From NCBI GenBank assembly GCA_012295275.1, contig CM022668.1, positions 7,766,818 to 7,830,817 on the forward strand: 64,000 bases of DNA, written 5' to 3'. The stretch is from Chrysomallon squamiferum (lineage: Eukaryota; Mollusca; Gastropoda; Neomphalida; Peltospiridae). The position numbers and the translations under genes were made by a program. Of this stretch, positions 1 through 13,875 are shown one piece after another. The first letter of the stretch is position 1, and each line of letters opens with the position of its first letter. The notes beneath the pieces were generated by a model. The model worked only from the letters and a program-made list of their open reading frames with translations. It was not told the origin of the DNA and did not search any database.

Positions 1-310
1 GGATCATTTTATTAAATTTGGCTGCAGATATTTTACCGTAAACTGGCAAAGGGCCAAATACAGTTTATCACATTTAATATTTATTCTTGGACTGTATAAA
101 TGAGCGAAGTTTGTGTTTAGACGCCATAAACATTCAACTGTTTAGCGAAGGTCAAATATAGGTTGAGTTTAGATGATACAGATATTTAATAAATAAGAAG
201 TTCGAGTTTAGAAAGTTTTATCAAATTAAGCTCTTGATACAGAGTCAGTATAATTAGCGACTGTCAAATATAGCGTGAGTTCAGATGATATATGTTGAGT
301 TGATGTTAGG
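1..310 (+). repeat. Degenerate interspersed repeat block
   Basis: Recurring words such as agcgaaggtcaaatata, ttgagtttagatgata and ttttatcaaattt recur around 150, 230, 690, 1045 and 1110. The 21-bp array that follows appears to have grown from the gagtttagatgat word. Confidence 0.55.
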
Positions 311-672
311 TTGAGTTCAGATGATGTTTGTGTGAGTTCAGATGATGTTAGTGTGAGTTCAGATGATGTTAGTGTGAGTACAGATGATGTTTGTGTGAGT
401 TCAGATGATGTTAGTGTGAGTTCAGATGATGTTAGTGTGAGTTCAGATGATGTTTGTGTGAGTACAGATGATGTTAGTGTGAGTACAGATGATGTTAGTG
501 TGAGTACAGATGATGTTAGTGTGAGTACAGATGATGTTAGTGTGAGTTCAGATGATGTTAGTGTGAGTTCAGATGATGTTAGTGTGAGTACAGATGATGT
601 TAGTGTGAGTACAGATGATGTTAGTGTGAGTACAGATGATGTTAGTGTGAGTACAGATGATATATGTGTTTG
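311..672 (+). repeat. 21-bp minisatellite, about 18 copies
   Basis: Unit gatgatgttagtgtgagttca with C/S and SS/ST variants. As 21 is divisible by three, one plus frame stays open for 128 codons (SSDDVSV units). The minus strand is also open. No splice site, start context or flanking exon supports translation, so I call it a minisatellite. Confidence 0.9.
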
Positions 673-1700
673 GCAAATTGGCATGGTTCAGACATAGCTT
701 GAGTTTAGACCATTTTATCAAATTTGGCTCCTGATGTTTAAAGTAGACCTACAAGTTGTTGAAACACTTTTGATTTTTTAGATACAAACCAATATAAAGC
801 ATATTCATTCCATGTCTGACTTTTGATTTTAGACCATATAAAGTTCATTCCATGTCAAATCACACCCCTCCAGAAAAAATAGTAATATTTGACCTGACGG
901 TCTTGGAGTGGTCACACCCATTTTTTGAGAAAAAATCAAAATTTGAAGACGCAGATCTCCAAAACTATTGCTCCCACTGAACTAATATTTGAGATACATA
1001 CTATTCACGATGAGGTTAAACCCATGTAATGACCCATATGTTAGCGAAGGTAAAAAAAGCATAGCTTGAGTTTAGATGATACAAGTATTCACATCATTGG
1101 CAAAGTTCAGACATAATTTGAGTTTAGATTATTTTATCGATACTCTACGGATATACAACAAATCGGCAAGGAAAAAATTACTTAGATGTAGTTAATATAC
1201 TCGAATTAAAACATTATCATTGGCGAATTTCACTATCGTACATAAAGTCGAATTCAGAATAATAAATCAGTATTGTATCTAGCCAAACAGGTGTGCTTGT
1301 AAATTTATTTATCTGAACCACAAATCAACACATCAGAAGGAATACTACTAAACTAAAATAGTTTAAAACATAAACATGATACAGAGAGAGACACACACAG
1401 AAACGTTTGCTGTGTAAAATATTACAAACTATCATGCAATCCCTTCTCGAGCGACTAGCTCACAAAGCGTTTAAATTATCGTAAACTTCACTGTGCAGTA
1501 CACTCAAAGCAAAGCATCCGGAGAATTTTACGATGTAAAAATTAAAGTGTCACAAAAGATTTATACATCGTCTGCAACTTCCACGTGCAGTGTATTCAGC
1601 AATGCATTCCAGCAGAGCGTTTCCTGGTACAGGCTTACGAACGTATGCACTCGTTTTAAGTACCAAGATAAAATAAATTAAACCCTAATAATATAAATAC
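673..1700 (+). other. Unannotated intergenic sequence
   Basis: Contains more decayed copies of the left-edge repeat (to about 1150). No gene seen. Confidence 0.5.
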
Positions 1701-1708
1701 CAGTTTTA

Positions 1709-1714
1709 AAGCTT

Positions 1715-1781
<67 letters not shown>

Positions 1782-1990
1782 GCTACTACTGCTACTACTG
1801 CTGCTGCTGTTGCTGCTGCTGCTACTACTACAAGTATAATAATAATGATGATAATTAATAATAGTATATATATATATATATAGCACGCACACACACACAC
1901 ATATACACACATATACATGCATACATCCATCAATAAATAAAAAAATATATATATATATGTATGTATGTATGTATGTATATATATATTTAT
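1709..1990 (+). repeat. CTA/CTG trinucleotide, TA, CA and TATG microsatellite cluster
   Basis: (CTA)n at 1711-1780 grades into CTG-containing triplets to about 1830. Then (TA)n near 1865-1882, (CA)n near 1885-1900 and (GTAT)n at 1957-1975. Confidence 0.9.
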
Positions 1991-2184
1991 GTATGTGTAT
2001 GTATATCTATATATATTAAATGTAATTATCAGATTTAGTACTTAATAAAAATATATAATGTAAAATAAAATAAATTAAGAAACTAAATAAGTAAATAAAT
2101 AAAATGGAATAAGATAAAATAACATAAAATAAAATATAATGAAACAGTAAATAAAAAAGGTTATTTATAAGTTAACAAGATACA

Positions 2185-2302
<118 letters not shown>

Positions 2303-2909
2303 AGATGAACTGGAAGAAAATTGTAAATAAAAGAGGAGTACAGGTTAAAAAAACCATGTATATAATCAAATATTAAAAAAAGAAACAGAAACAATAAAAA
2401 GAAAATAAAAGAAGGAAAATGAGAACTATTATATAAGAAGAATAATGATAAAATACTACAATAAATGCTGAGAAAGACAGTAACAGTGTTCACCGAAGTG
2501 CAGTAAAGTCATTAGAGACATTTTTCATAAATCCACAGATTAAACAAAGCAGCATAATCACACATAAATACCAACTTCTTGATTTAGATGAAAAATGTCA
2601 TCACCATGGCAACAACAGCAACATTACACCTACATGCGCATCACCAGTTACCATCCTTAAGCCTTTTTGAGCTGCCAGATTTAACATATAATTTGCGCTG
2701 ACATTTTTCTTAATAAAGATTACGGACTGGTTCGAGTATTAATTAGAGAAATAAATCCACATTAGAGACTTCATTCTCTAACGTATTAGCTCACAGAAGG
2801 TCAAAACTGTATCATCGATAAGCAGCGACAGTCCAGTAACAGAAAGAAAATCGTGTTAAAAAGAGAATAATCTTTATCTGTTTGTCTTTCTACCTATGTG
2901 TTTACAGTT

Positions 2910-3223
2910 ACCTTACAGCAACCTAATTTTCTCTGTGCGTCTGTCGTATATGTTGTCTGTCTTTTTCTCTCTGTGGATGTAGTTTAGGATTTTTAACATT
3001 CTCTGTGTTATGTACGTCTGAATAGACTCTGCACATAGACAATATTCGGAAACGCACTGGCGCAGGAGGACAAAGTCCAATCACATCCTTACAAACCCGT
3101 CAGATGCCGCTGACGAGACTCGAACGTATGACTTGAAAACGGACGATTTTACCATTCGGCAAACGATAGAACCTTATAGCAATTTAATTTACTCTATGCG
3201 TCTGTCATATATGTTGTCTGTCT
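2910..3223 (-). mobile_element. tRNA-derived SINE copy with 53-base flanking direct repeat
   Basis: On the minus strand from about 3178, TGCCGAATGGTAAAATCG resembles an A box and CGTTCGAGTCTCG a B box. The body down to 2998 is shared with 39322-39440. Near-identical 53-base segments (accttaYagcaa... to ttgtctgtct) lie at 2910-2962 and 3171-3223, flanking the element. Confidence 0.65.
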
Positions 3224-3229
3224 GTCAGT

Positions 3230-3490
3230 CTCTGTGTGTGTGTATGTATGTATGTATGTAGTATATATGTATATATATATATATATGTATATATGTAATG
3301 TATGTAATATATGCATATATGTTTGGACGTATATATGTGTGTATGTATATACGTAAGTATGGAGGCATACACACACATATACACACACACACATATATGT
3401 ACGTATGTATATATGCATGCATTTATATGTACATGTTTTTGTATGTATGTATATAATGTGTGTGTGTAATGATTGTATGTATATATGCTT
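3230..3490 (+). repeat. TGTA/TATA/CA microsatellite cluster
   Basis: Imperfect TGTA, TA and CA runs. Confidence 0.9.
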
Positions 3491-4780
<1,290 letters not shown>

Positions 4781-5434
4781 AATAACAATGAAAAGAGTTA
4801 GATGCACAGACAGACAGACAAGCAAACAGAGAGACGGCTAGGTCGCAAGACGGATTTATGGAGAGAGAGAAAGAAAGAGCGAGAGAAATACAGACAAAGA
4901 GAGAGACAGAGACAGACAGAGTGAAGGAAACGAAAAAAAAAATAATAATAATAAAAATAAATAAATAAATAAAAAAGCAATAATATAAAAATAAAATGTA
5001 ATAAAACCAAAATAAATAGCATACAACAGAGGTGTATCTAGGTGAAACAAATCTGTGTTTAGTGACGTGTATCCGTTCTAGGAAAAGTTCTTAACCCCCT
5101 CCCCCCCGCCCATCATCACAAACACGCAGACTTTTCTATTTCTAGAAAGATGAAACGTTGAAATCAAACGAAGCTTAATTTAACATAGCTGTCACATAAC
5201 GAGCAGTTTAATGTACGTTAAATGTCACAGGCTCGTTTAAACACTATTTATTTTCTGCAGTTTTGCGTCTGAGTAATGGCTGGTCAGGAAGCAGTAATTT
5301 AAATTTAAATTACTCAGATAAAAAATAAATGAAAACGGTATAAATTACCACATTAATGTTTGTTTTATTTTTGTCTACATTCTAAAAAATGAATAAAAAA
5401 ACAAACAAAAAATAAATAAGTAAATAAAAGTAAT

Positions 5435-5529
5435 ATAATACAATGCAATACAATACAATACAATACAATATAATATAATTATAAACAAATAAATATAATA
5501 AATATAATAATAATAATAATAATAATATA

Positions 5530-5571
<42 letters not shown>

Positions 5572-5605
5572 CATCATCATCATCATCATCATTATCATCA
5601 TCATA
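5435..5605 (+). repeat. ACAAT pentanucleotide and AAT/ATC trinucleotide runs
   Basis: (CAATA)n near 5440-5470, then AAT from about 5495 grading into ATC to 5605. Confidence 0.88.
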
Positions 5606-5774
5606 GGTAAAACAATAATAATTAACAAGAAGAAACAGAACAAACTATAATGAAATTTAATGAATTTTTGTTTTCATCCATAAAATAAATCTCTAAGTCC
5701 ATTATTATTTGTGAAATGCTTCTCCCTAAACCCGAGAAAAGGCAATAACTCTCTAATTAGCTCCTTATGTTAAT

Positions 5775-6010
5775 GTCGTTCTCGTGTTCCACGAGAATTC
5801 TCGAGATAACGACTGCTTTAATTAATTTACGTAATCGACAAGAACCAGTCAATTGCGTAATTATCGTTACCTCTCTTAATACTTTTATGGTAACCTTGAC
5901 GTCACGTTCACTTCGTATTGATTGACGTAACAGTATCGACTGACGTCATACATCTAAGATGATTAAAAGGTATATAAACAAGGTCATACTATCTTTACGC
6001 TCCAGCATTC
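5775..6010 (+). promoter_or_regulatory. CRE-rich TATA promoter candidate
   Basis: Perfect CRE palindromes TGACGTCA at 5897-5904 and 5941-5948, a CRE-like TGACGTAA at 5923-5930, then TATATAAA at 5971-5978. This predicts plus-strand transcription from about 6002. Upstream are a 7-base-arm inverted repeat (TCTCGTG...CACGAGA, 5780-5796) and the 12-base palindrome CGAGAATTCTCG (5792-5803). The layout resembles a cAMP-responsive promoter. No downstream coding exon was recognised; a donor-like GTAAGA occurs near 6161. Confidence 0.5.
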
Positions 6011-6299
6011 TTGGATTGCGTAATCTTTCAGTAACAGAGCTTCTTAAAATAGGCTTTGTTTCATTAGTGTCAGCATTAGATTATCGACAATCTATATAGT
6101 TTTATTAATATACATCCTTTTCTGTCGCATGTTGCAAAATGTCACATAATTTATGGTTTAGTAAGATCAAACACTGAAATGGGCCATGAAGAAAACAAAA
6201 ATCTATAAACGAAGTTGTAAAATACTTTTTAATGTTTGCGTGAATTACCGCATTGAAATTTCCATTAGGGAAATCAAATGTTTTCGGATTTAAATGAAA

Positions 6300-6840
6300 A
6301 ATCAAAATCAAAATCAAAATCAAATTAAATCAAATTAAAAAAAAAATTAAATTCGTTAGAAAATATTGATTAGAAATTATTATCTAATTTATATTTTTTC
6401 TTTTCTTTTTTTCCCCCACCTGTTATGTTTATTATTGTATGTAGTTATAAACACATTAACGCCTTTTTCAAATCTAAAATAAATATGAATTATTTATAAT
6501 TTCACTAATTCATAGTGCATTTAGAAAAATATCTGAATTTATTTCAGTCATACACTATATCTGTATATCACTGCAAATTAAAACGGTCTAAATGGATACA
6601 TTTTTATTTCATTTATAAAACAAAGAATTATGATTTATTTATTTATTTGTATTAATTTATTCATTTTTTATTTATTTATTTTTCATTCATTCGTTCATTA
6701 AATCATTTATTTATTTACTTATTTGTTTATTTCAAGAACTAATTGATTAATGTTGTTTGTATTATATTATATTGTCGTTGTTGTTGTTATTGTTGTTGTT
6801 GCTGCTGCTGCTACTGTTGTTGCGTTGCCTTTGCAGGTGT
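6300..6840 (+). repeat. AAATC, ATTT and TTG simple repeats
   Basis: Short atcaaa units at 6299-6335, imperfect TTTA runs at 6636-6732 and TTG/CTG triplets at 6774-6822. Confidence 0.8.
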
Positions 6841-7129
6841 CAACACTGTTAACATGTTATTGCCGTTTTATCTTGAAAAACTCTTTATCTGGGGCTATTT
6901 TTCCACTTTAGGTTGACAGACGTCGATATTATAATTGGAATGCCCAGAAGGAAAACATTACATCACAAAATGAAGGCTTACGTAGCATCAAAGCTGGCAT
7001 GCAAACCGGACCACCGCTAAGGGCAAACAATTGCAAAAATGCTTCAGCAGTGTTTTGCTACACAAGAACACTAAATTACAATCTGACAAATTAGGTGTTG
7101 AGGGAATCCAAACTAATTGGCGAGATCTG

Positions 7130-7785
7130 AAAATCTTCCAGGGTCGTAGCCGCCATTAATTCCAGGGGAGGTAAATGCTTATAACCAAAACTTTAGCTAC
7201 CCGTGATAATGTTTCTGACGTGTGTACGAAGATGAACAGGGTGGTAACCAGCATTCATTCTAGGTGTGGTTATAACTAAAACATTAGCGATATACGACAC
7301 TTTTTCTACAATGTTTAGGCAACCCTTCAGGGATGTTCCTACAAAATATACTAGACATGGTTGTGTATACAATTAACACTTTTCTATTATAAGTAGAAGT
7401 AGAAAAATGTCGTAACATCATATATTCTACTGATGGAAGAGTTTATAATTAAAACCTTATATACGAACGACAAGGTCGTAGCCACAGTGAATTCTAGATG
7501 TGATGATGTTTATAACTGAAACCTTGGCTATCTAATGTGTGTATGTCTAGTCACAGTGTATTCTAGATGTGATGATGTTTATAACTGAAACCTTATCTAT
7601 CTAATGTGTGTATGTCTAGGTCGTAGCCACAATACATTCTAAGAGTCGTAGTATTTATAACTGAAGTCTTTTCTATCCATGTTAACTTTTCACTTGTATG
7701 TATATTACGTGAGTCGCTGTGACCATAAATTCTACAGTTTAAAGCTTTTTCTACCAGTGACAATGTTTCTGCATGTATGTACGTA

Positions 7786-7844
<59 letters not shown>

Positions 7845-7900
7845 ACGATGTTCTGAAGAGTCACAGTGAACTTGTATTTTAAACGTGGCAGTGTCTATCG
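7130..7900 (+). repeat. Degenerate tandem array, about 69-110 bp units
   Basis: Units with ggtcgtagccac...attctagatgtg...tttataactgaaacctt recur near 7142, 7230, 7430, 7490, 7560, 7620 and 7715. Copies at 7491 and 7560 are 69 bases apart and nearly identical. Older copies on both sides are diverged, and a (CA)n run interrupts the last. Confidence 0.7.
7789..7842 (+). repeat. CA microsatellite
   Basis: About 27 CA units inside the degenerate array. Confidence 0.95.
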
Positions 7901-8404
7901 TTACAACCTCTGACAATTAATGTGTATTCATTAAAATAATCATTTCTCATTTATGAATAATTTCACAGTGACAGTGTTTACAGATTCACAGACTATCGTG
8001 TAAAAGTTTACACTTAAAAAGAAATAAATTCATAACACGATTCACGAACACACACCAGAGTGCTAATTCTACAGCTGAAATGTTTAGAGATAAAGTAATA
8101 ACATTTGAACCTAGCTTTGAACTAAGTAGCACAACAATAAATAAATTTAATCTATAAAGAGCTATTGATATTTATTAACGCTGTAATATATATATATATA
8201 TATAAACGACAAACTTCACGCTAGCTAATTAAAATGATTCACTGACCTTGAAAAAAGAACTAAAGAAATTGAATTGTTCTATGATTTTTTTTTTTTTTTT
8301 TTTTTTCTCCTTGAAGGCGTTACGGAAACTGCGAGAAAAAAAGAAACTTAATTTATTAGATAGTACTGCGTTTAGCAGGTCAAAATAACTTTTTCAAGAG
8401 AACG

Positions 8405-8470
8405 AGAACATAGCCTAGTCGTATAGCGTCCGCTTAGGATCGATTCCTCATTGTGGTATTTCTCGTTCCA
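8405..8470 (+). mobile_element. tRNA-derived SINE head fragment
   Basis: TAGCCTAGTCG (8411-8421) matches the Pol III A box TRGCNNAGTNG. GGATCGATTCC (about 8436-8447) matches a B box. The spacing is too short for an intact tRNA, as if the anticodon arm had been deleted, so this is a SINE relic and not a tRNA gene. Confidence 0.55.
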
Positions 8471-9259
8471 AACAGTGCTCCGTATCTCATTTGAAAATAC
8501 GAATATCTTGATGCTTATCGGAAAGAGTAACCCATTTAGAGATGGCTGCGGGTTTCTTTTCGGTACTATCTGATATAATCGTAAATTAAAAATGTGCCAA
8601 AGAATCATTAAATATTTCTTCTTTTTTTATTTTTTTTTTATTTGCATAAATTCTTCAAAGTACAGTTCTGCAAATATTCTGAGAAACTGACAGCAGGGTA
8701 AATAAATTAAATAATACAGTTATATATTTCTAAGTTTGTATAAACTGTAATATTCTACGCACGAAGCATGCTATTTGTATGCACATAAAAATAATTATTT
8801 TTCCAAAATGTCTGTCGTGCTTTATCGAATACCCACTGAAAAGGAATACTACATTCGTTTTTGAAATATGGAAGGAAAAAACATGAAAAAAAATTAAATA
8901 AATTAAAAAAAAAAAAAAAAAAAAATAAAAATAAACAAATGAAGATTTATTTTGTCCAGTAATAAAAAACATTGCAAATATTAGATTATAACTTTTTTTA
9001 TTTTAGTATAATTGCAATGTAAACCTCTTATCTCAAATTAGAAACAGCCTAAAAAGGAAAAAGCACGAACAAAAAAATATTAGAAATTAATTAAGACCTA
9101 TTAAAAAAGTAAATAAATAAATAAATATTTAAAATATATCAATAAAATTACAATTAACTACATCAAATACAACATAATAGTCAGATTTTAGACAAACAGG
9201 AACCGTTTTCAGAGAAAATGTAATTATTTTTTAAATGGAAAACAAAACAACCACCCACC

Positions 9260-9260
<1 letters not shown>
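8471..9260 (+). other. Unannotated AT-rich stretch
   Basis: A-run at about 8905-8925 and AAAT near 9110-9128. No gene seen. Confidence 0.45.

Positions 9261-9325
<65 letters not shown>
9261..9325 (+). repeat. AAT microsatellite
   Basis: Near-perfect AAT over about 64 bases. Confidence 0.95.
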
Positions 9326-9326
<1 letters not shown>

Positions 9327-9539
9327 TATGACGTTATGTAGTATAATAACCAAATCAATATTTCTACTTCTGCAACAGAGACTTTTTTCCTTTCTGGAAG
9401 TTTAATTTCTAATGATAACAATGACTTAGTCTTTTAAGGATTTTGTTCCACTGACTGAGGTAAAACAGCATGTGATTATTATTCGATATTTTTCAATATC
9501 AATATATGTAATTTTAATCATGTAGTTCTAAGATATACT

Positions 9540-9695
9540 GATATATATATATATATATATACATATAATATATACATTTATACACATTCACACGCACACA
9601 CACACATATATGCATACATGCATACATACATAAATACATACATACACAGCCACATACATAATTTGTTGATTCAAAAAGTGCTATAATCAAATACT

Positions 9696-9732
<37 letters not shown>

Positions 9733-9736
9733 CTAC

Positions 9737-9788
<52 letters not shown>

Positions 9789-9790
9789 TC
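9540..9790 (+). repeat. TA, CA, CATA, CTA/GAC and AAT microsatellite cluster
   Basis: (TA)n 9538-9562, CA/CATA runs to 9660, CTA with GAC insert at 9690-9737, AAT to 9786. Confidence 0.9.
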
Positions 9791-10084
9791 ACAATTAGTT
9801 TTGCTCATTTAAAGATTTGTTTCGGTGATATCGAGCACATTTTAAATTATCAGAATATTTCTTGTTAACCTCTTGGCTGAGCGATGTGGTGTTGATAACA
9901 CCAGTCTCAGTAACTTTGCTCTGTTTGTTCAGTGATCACTCAACCAGATACATATCGGTAACCAAGCAACAGAAATATTTTGAGTAAATGGTTATATATA
10001 TATATAGCTATAAAAATTTATGTGAGAGAATTTCATTTCGTATACTAATTGTAACTGAGTTTGTTGGCTACTTCTAAATAATAA

Positions 10085-10208
10085 TGATGATGATGATAAC
10101 GGTAATAATAAAGAAGAAGAAGAAGAAGAAGAAGAAGAAGAAGAAGAAGAAGAGAAGAATGATAATGACAATAATGATAGCAGTAGTAGTAATAGTAGTA
10201 GCAGAAGC

Positions 10209-10258
<50 letters not shown>

Positions 10259-10282
10259 CAGCAGCAGCAGCAGTAGTAGTAG
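10085..10282 (+). repeat. GAA, GTA and GCA trinucleotide compound microsatellite
   Basis: (GAA)n 10110-10152, GTA from about 10180 to 10258, GCA to 10272. Confidence 0.92.
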
Positions 10283-11830
10283 CTTTGGTGAAATGACATA
10301 CAATTTTGCAGATGATTCATTTTAGGGTTTCTTTTCTTTTTCGTTTTAATCAAAATTACCTTTAACGGCTTTGGTCAAACATTTATTTATCTAAACAGCA
10401 ATCTCTCGCTGCCAACTTCTACAACTATTTTAAAACTTAAAGTAATAAACCTAGATTAACTGCACAGGATTTTCATCCTATTCCTTGACCATTCCTTCCA
10501 AGACCCTCTTAACAGAAACTGTTTTTTCAGAAATACTCTTTCAGCAAACTACTCTAAACTACAGACGTACCAAAAGCTTCATTCTTAAAATCATCTTTAC
10601 TTCGTTTCGCCTTTCAGAGAATTTGATCTTTTCGCTACGATAAACATTTTAACACGAATTAACGAAACTTGTCGGTGTGCTTCGTGTGAATGTGGCTAAT
10701 TATCTTAACATGTTTATACCAAAGAACTGTTTACGCATGCCTAATGTCATCGGAATTCTTTTTAAAATAAGACAATATTTCTAACCCTACGTCATTTTCT
10801 CTAGAAAGTGGTTTTTCAAATATTATCGACATCCTTTTCTTCCAGAAATTGATTTTTAAAGGTGAATGAAATACTTTGTTTAAATAAAACCTTTCTAACA
10901 GTTACAGCACGCTTTCCTGGGCACTTCGCCAGAGTCTTACATTTTTCAAGGCTCGACCACAATATTCCATTTCCATTTTTGCTTCGTAAAAGTGATCTAA
11001 AAAAAACTTATGCAAGAAACTTTGGACCAAGAAACTGTCACCTAATGATTGAACGTTTCTTAATTATTCTAGCACGCGTGTTATGGGTCCACAACGTGAC
11101 GTCAATACAGGACAAAAATATTTCCTTATGCAAGTAAGCCCCGCTCTTGAAATGATTATTGACTATTTATTTTCACATAAAAGCTTTTTCTTTTGCTAAC
11201 AGTCTGCACGTTTTATACTGTTCAAGCACGGCTAACATGGAACCAGCATCTTCTGTCACTAAAATTCTGTTCAAATCAAAACCACGATATTTACCACTCA
11301 TAAATATTTTTTCTCTCTAAAAATTCATTGAAATGCTTATGCAATATTTATTTTGACCTAGAACCTTTTGCCTCGCTAAGTAGACAAGCTGCACGATTTT
11401 TAATCTCCGCTTCATTTTCAGAATAAATAGGTATGAAAAAACCCTGTATAATTATCTTAAGTACAATGTGTATTCCGACGATTACATTGATTCTGTGGTC
11501 GAAGTATGTCGATAAGACAGTTGACGTACGTTTACTGGGTAAACAGAAAATTATCATCTAGAAATATTACGAAATAGACTAGTGTATTGATTTCTATCCA
11601 GGTCTGGGTTTATATTCCTCCTAAAAGTCTTGTTTTTTTTTATTTATCCTGTTTTGAAAATTATTTTCTCGTTTCTTTCTTTCATTCTTTTTTGTTGTTT
11701 GTTTGTTTGTTTCCTTCTTTAAAAAAAAATCTATTATTTCATTTTGTTTAATGTTTTGTTCTTTATTTTTATCAGTTTGTTTCGTTTATTTATTTGTATA
11801 TTTAAATTTTTTTTTATTGTCTATTCATTT
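10283..11830 (+). other. Intergenic, complex sequence without a recognised gene
   Basis: Recurring words such as cttatgcaa and tctgcacgtttta suggest an old tandem repeat. A perfect CRE (TGACGTCA) is at 11097-11104. A 22-base word, agcacgctttcctggg with flanks, at 10905 recurs on the minus strand at 34026-34046. A 91-codon open frame at 10862-11137 has no recognisable domain. Confidence 0.4.
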
Positions 11831-11834
11831 ATTT

Positions 11835-11967
11835 ATTACATTACATTACACTGCATTAAAGTGCCGTACAATACAGTAAAACAGAGTACAATACAGTACA
11901 ACAGAGTACAATACAGTACAACAGTGTACAATACAGTACAACAGTACAATACAGTACAACAGTGGTT
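11835..11967 (+). repeat. TACAGTACAA-type repeat
   Basis: Units of gtacaatacagtacaacaga repeat with ACATT lead-in. Related in sequence to the TATAG arrays further right. Confidence 0.85.
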
Positions 11968-12227
11968 ATCAAACTGTTTGAAATCAGGGCACATTTGAAA
12001 CCTTACAAAAAATTGCGGACACACTCCACACAAAATGCTAAGAAATATAATGCAAAATGTAAAAAAATACAGAAATAACTGAAAGAAGGATGTTGCGGCT
12101 GAATCGGTTGCGGAGCAGGCTGTGAGGTTGTCTATCCTCATTGTCTACATCTATGTTAGATTCTTCATCTTTTCACGTATAAATGGTTCTCATCTGGAAT
12201 CTGTACCATTTGTTTTTCTTATATGAG

Positions 12228-12452
12228 AGATGTTCACTGATATATTTAGAATTACCGCCCTTGTTTGACAGATGTTCACTGATATATTTAGAATTACCGT
12301 CCTTGTGTGAGAGATGTTTACTGATATATTTAGAGTTACCGCCCTTTTGTGAGAGATGTTTACTGATATATTTAGAGTTACCGCCCTTTTGTGACAGATG
12401 TTCACTGATATAGAGTTACCGTCCTTGTGTGCGAGATTCACTGATATACTGA
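12228..12452 (+). repeat. 42-bp minisatellite, 6 copies
   Basis: The word actgata recurs at 12236, 12278, 12320, 12362 and 12404 (exactly 42 apart) and at 12440 (36, with a deletion). Open in one plus frame only because 42 is divisible by three. Confidence 0.93.
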
Positions 12453-12559
12453 CAAATGCAACACTATAATAGACTAAAATTCCATAAAGTATTAAAGTTT
12501 TAGATGGGTAGTGACTGTGACAGTGATAGGAATACGTGTCACAAGACAACTTTGGCTGT

Positions 12560-13710
12560 TTATCACACTTGCACACACTATCACTCACACTGCCACGCTA
12601 TCACTCACACTGTCACTGGTTAACTACTGTGCAGTCTGCACACCCTATCACTCACACTGTCACTGGTAAACTACTGTGCAGCCTGCACACCCTATCACTC
12701 ATACTGTCACTGGTAAAACTGCACACCCTATCAACACTGTCACTGGTAACTGTGCAGTCTTTACCACACTGACACTGGTGGTAAGTGACTGTGCAGCCTG
12801 ACACTGTGACTGTGCAGTCTGCACACCCTATCACTCACACTGACACTGGTAAACCACTGTGCAGTGCACACCCTATCACTCACACTGTCACTGGTAAAAC
12901 TGCACAGCCTGCACACCCTATATCACACTGTCACTGGTAAACACTGTGCAGTCTGCACACCCTATCACTCACACTGTCACTGGTAAACTACTGTGCAGCC
13001 TGCACACCCTATCACTTACACTGTCACTGGTAAACTACTGTGCAGTCTGCACACCCTATCACTCACACTGTCACTGGTAAACTACTGTGCAGCCTGCACA
13101 CCCTATCACTCACACTGTCACTGGTAAACTACTGTGCAGCCTGCACACCCTATCACTCACACTGTCACTGGTAAACTACTGTGCAGCCTGCACACCCTAT
13201 CACTCACACTGTCACTGGTAAACTACTGCACAGCCTGCACACCCTGCTTACACTGTCACTGGTAACACTGTGCAGCCTGCACACCCTATTTTTGTCATAA
13301 ACAATGTGCAGCCTGCACCTATATCCTAGAACTGTCACTGGTAAACTACTGTGCAGCCTGCACACCCTATCACTCACACTGTCACTGGTAAACTACTGTG
13401 CAGCCTGCACACCCTATCACTTACACTGTCACTGGTAAACTACTGCACAGCCTGCACACCCTATCACTCACACTGTCATAAACTACTGTGCAGCCTGCAC
13501 ACCCTATCACCACACTGTCACTGGTATGCAGCCTATACACTGTCACTGGTAAACTACTGCACAGCCTGCACACCCTATCACTTACACTGTCACTGGTAAA
13601 CTACTGTGCAGCCTGCACACCCTATCACTCACACTGTCACTGGTAAACTACTGTGCAGCCTGCACATCCTATCACTCACACTGTCACTGGTAAACTACTG
13701 TGCAGCCTTG
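12560..13710 (+). repeat. 47-bp minisatellite, about 23 copies
   Basis: The unit runs cacaccctatcactcacac, tgtcactggtaaactactgt, gcagcct. Spacing is 47 in the best copies (13541, 13588, 13635, 13682), with several internally deleted units. There are no unique spacers, so it is not CRISPR-like. Confidence 0.93.
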
Positions 13711-13875
13711 AGCAGCCAAGTTTGCTCATCAGCCAAAATGTATAAAATCTTCTTCCGGGCAACCGGCTGTTTCTTACTGGATATCTTTCCGTTCTTAACA
13801 TACTACATTTTTTTTCATCACAAATATCTTACGTATATCCTAGAATTTCGTGGGGCACACCCTTTGAGAACCACT

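Noticed and set aside
8405-8450. tRNA gene
   Set aside because: The A and B boxes are only about 15 bases apart and no cloverleaf can form; better explained as a SINE fragment.
10862-11137. 91-codon plus-strand open frame
   Set aside because: No recognisable domain, no splice signals, and it lies in an old repeat-like area.
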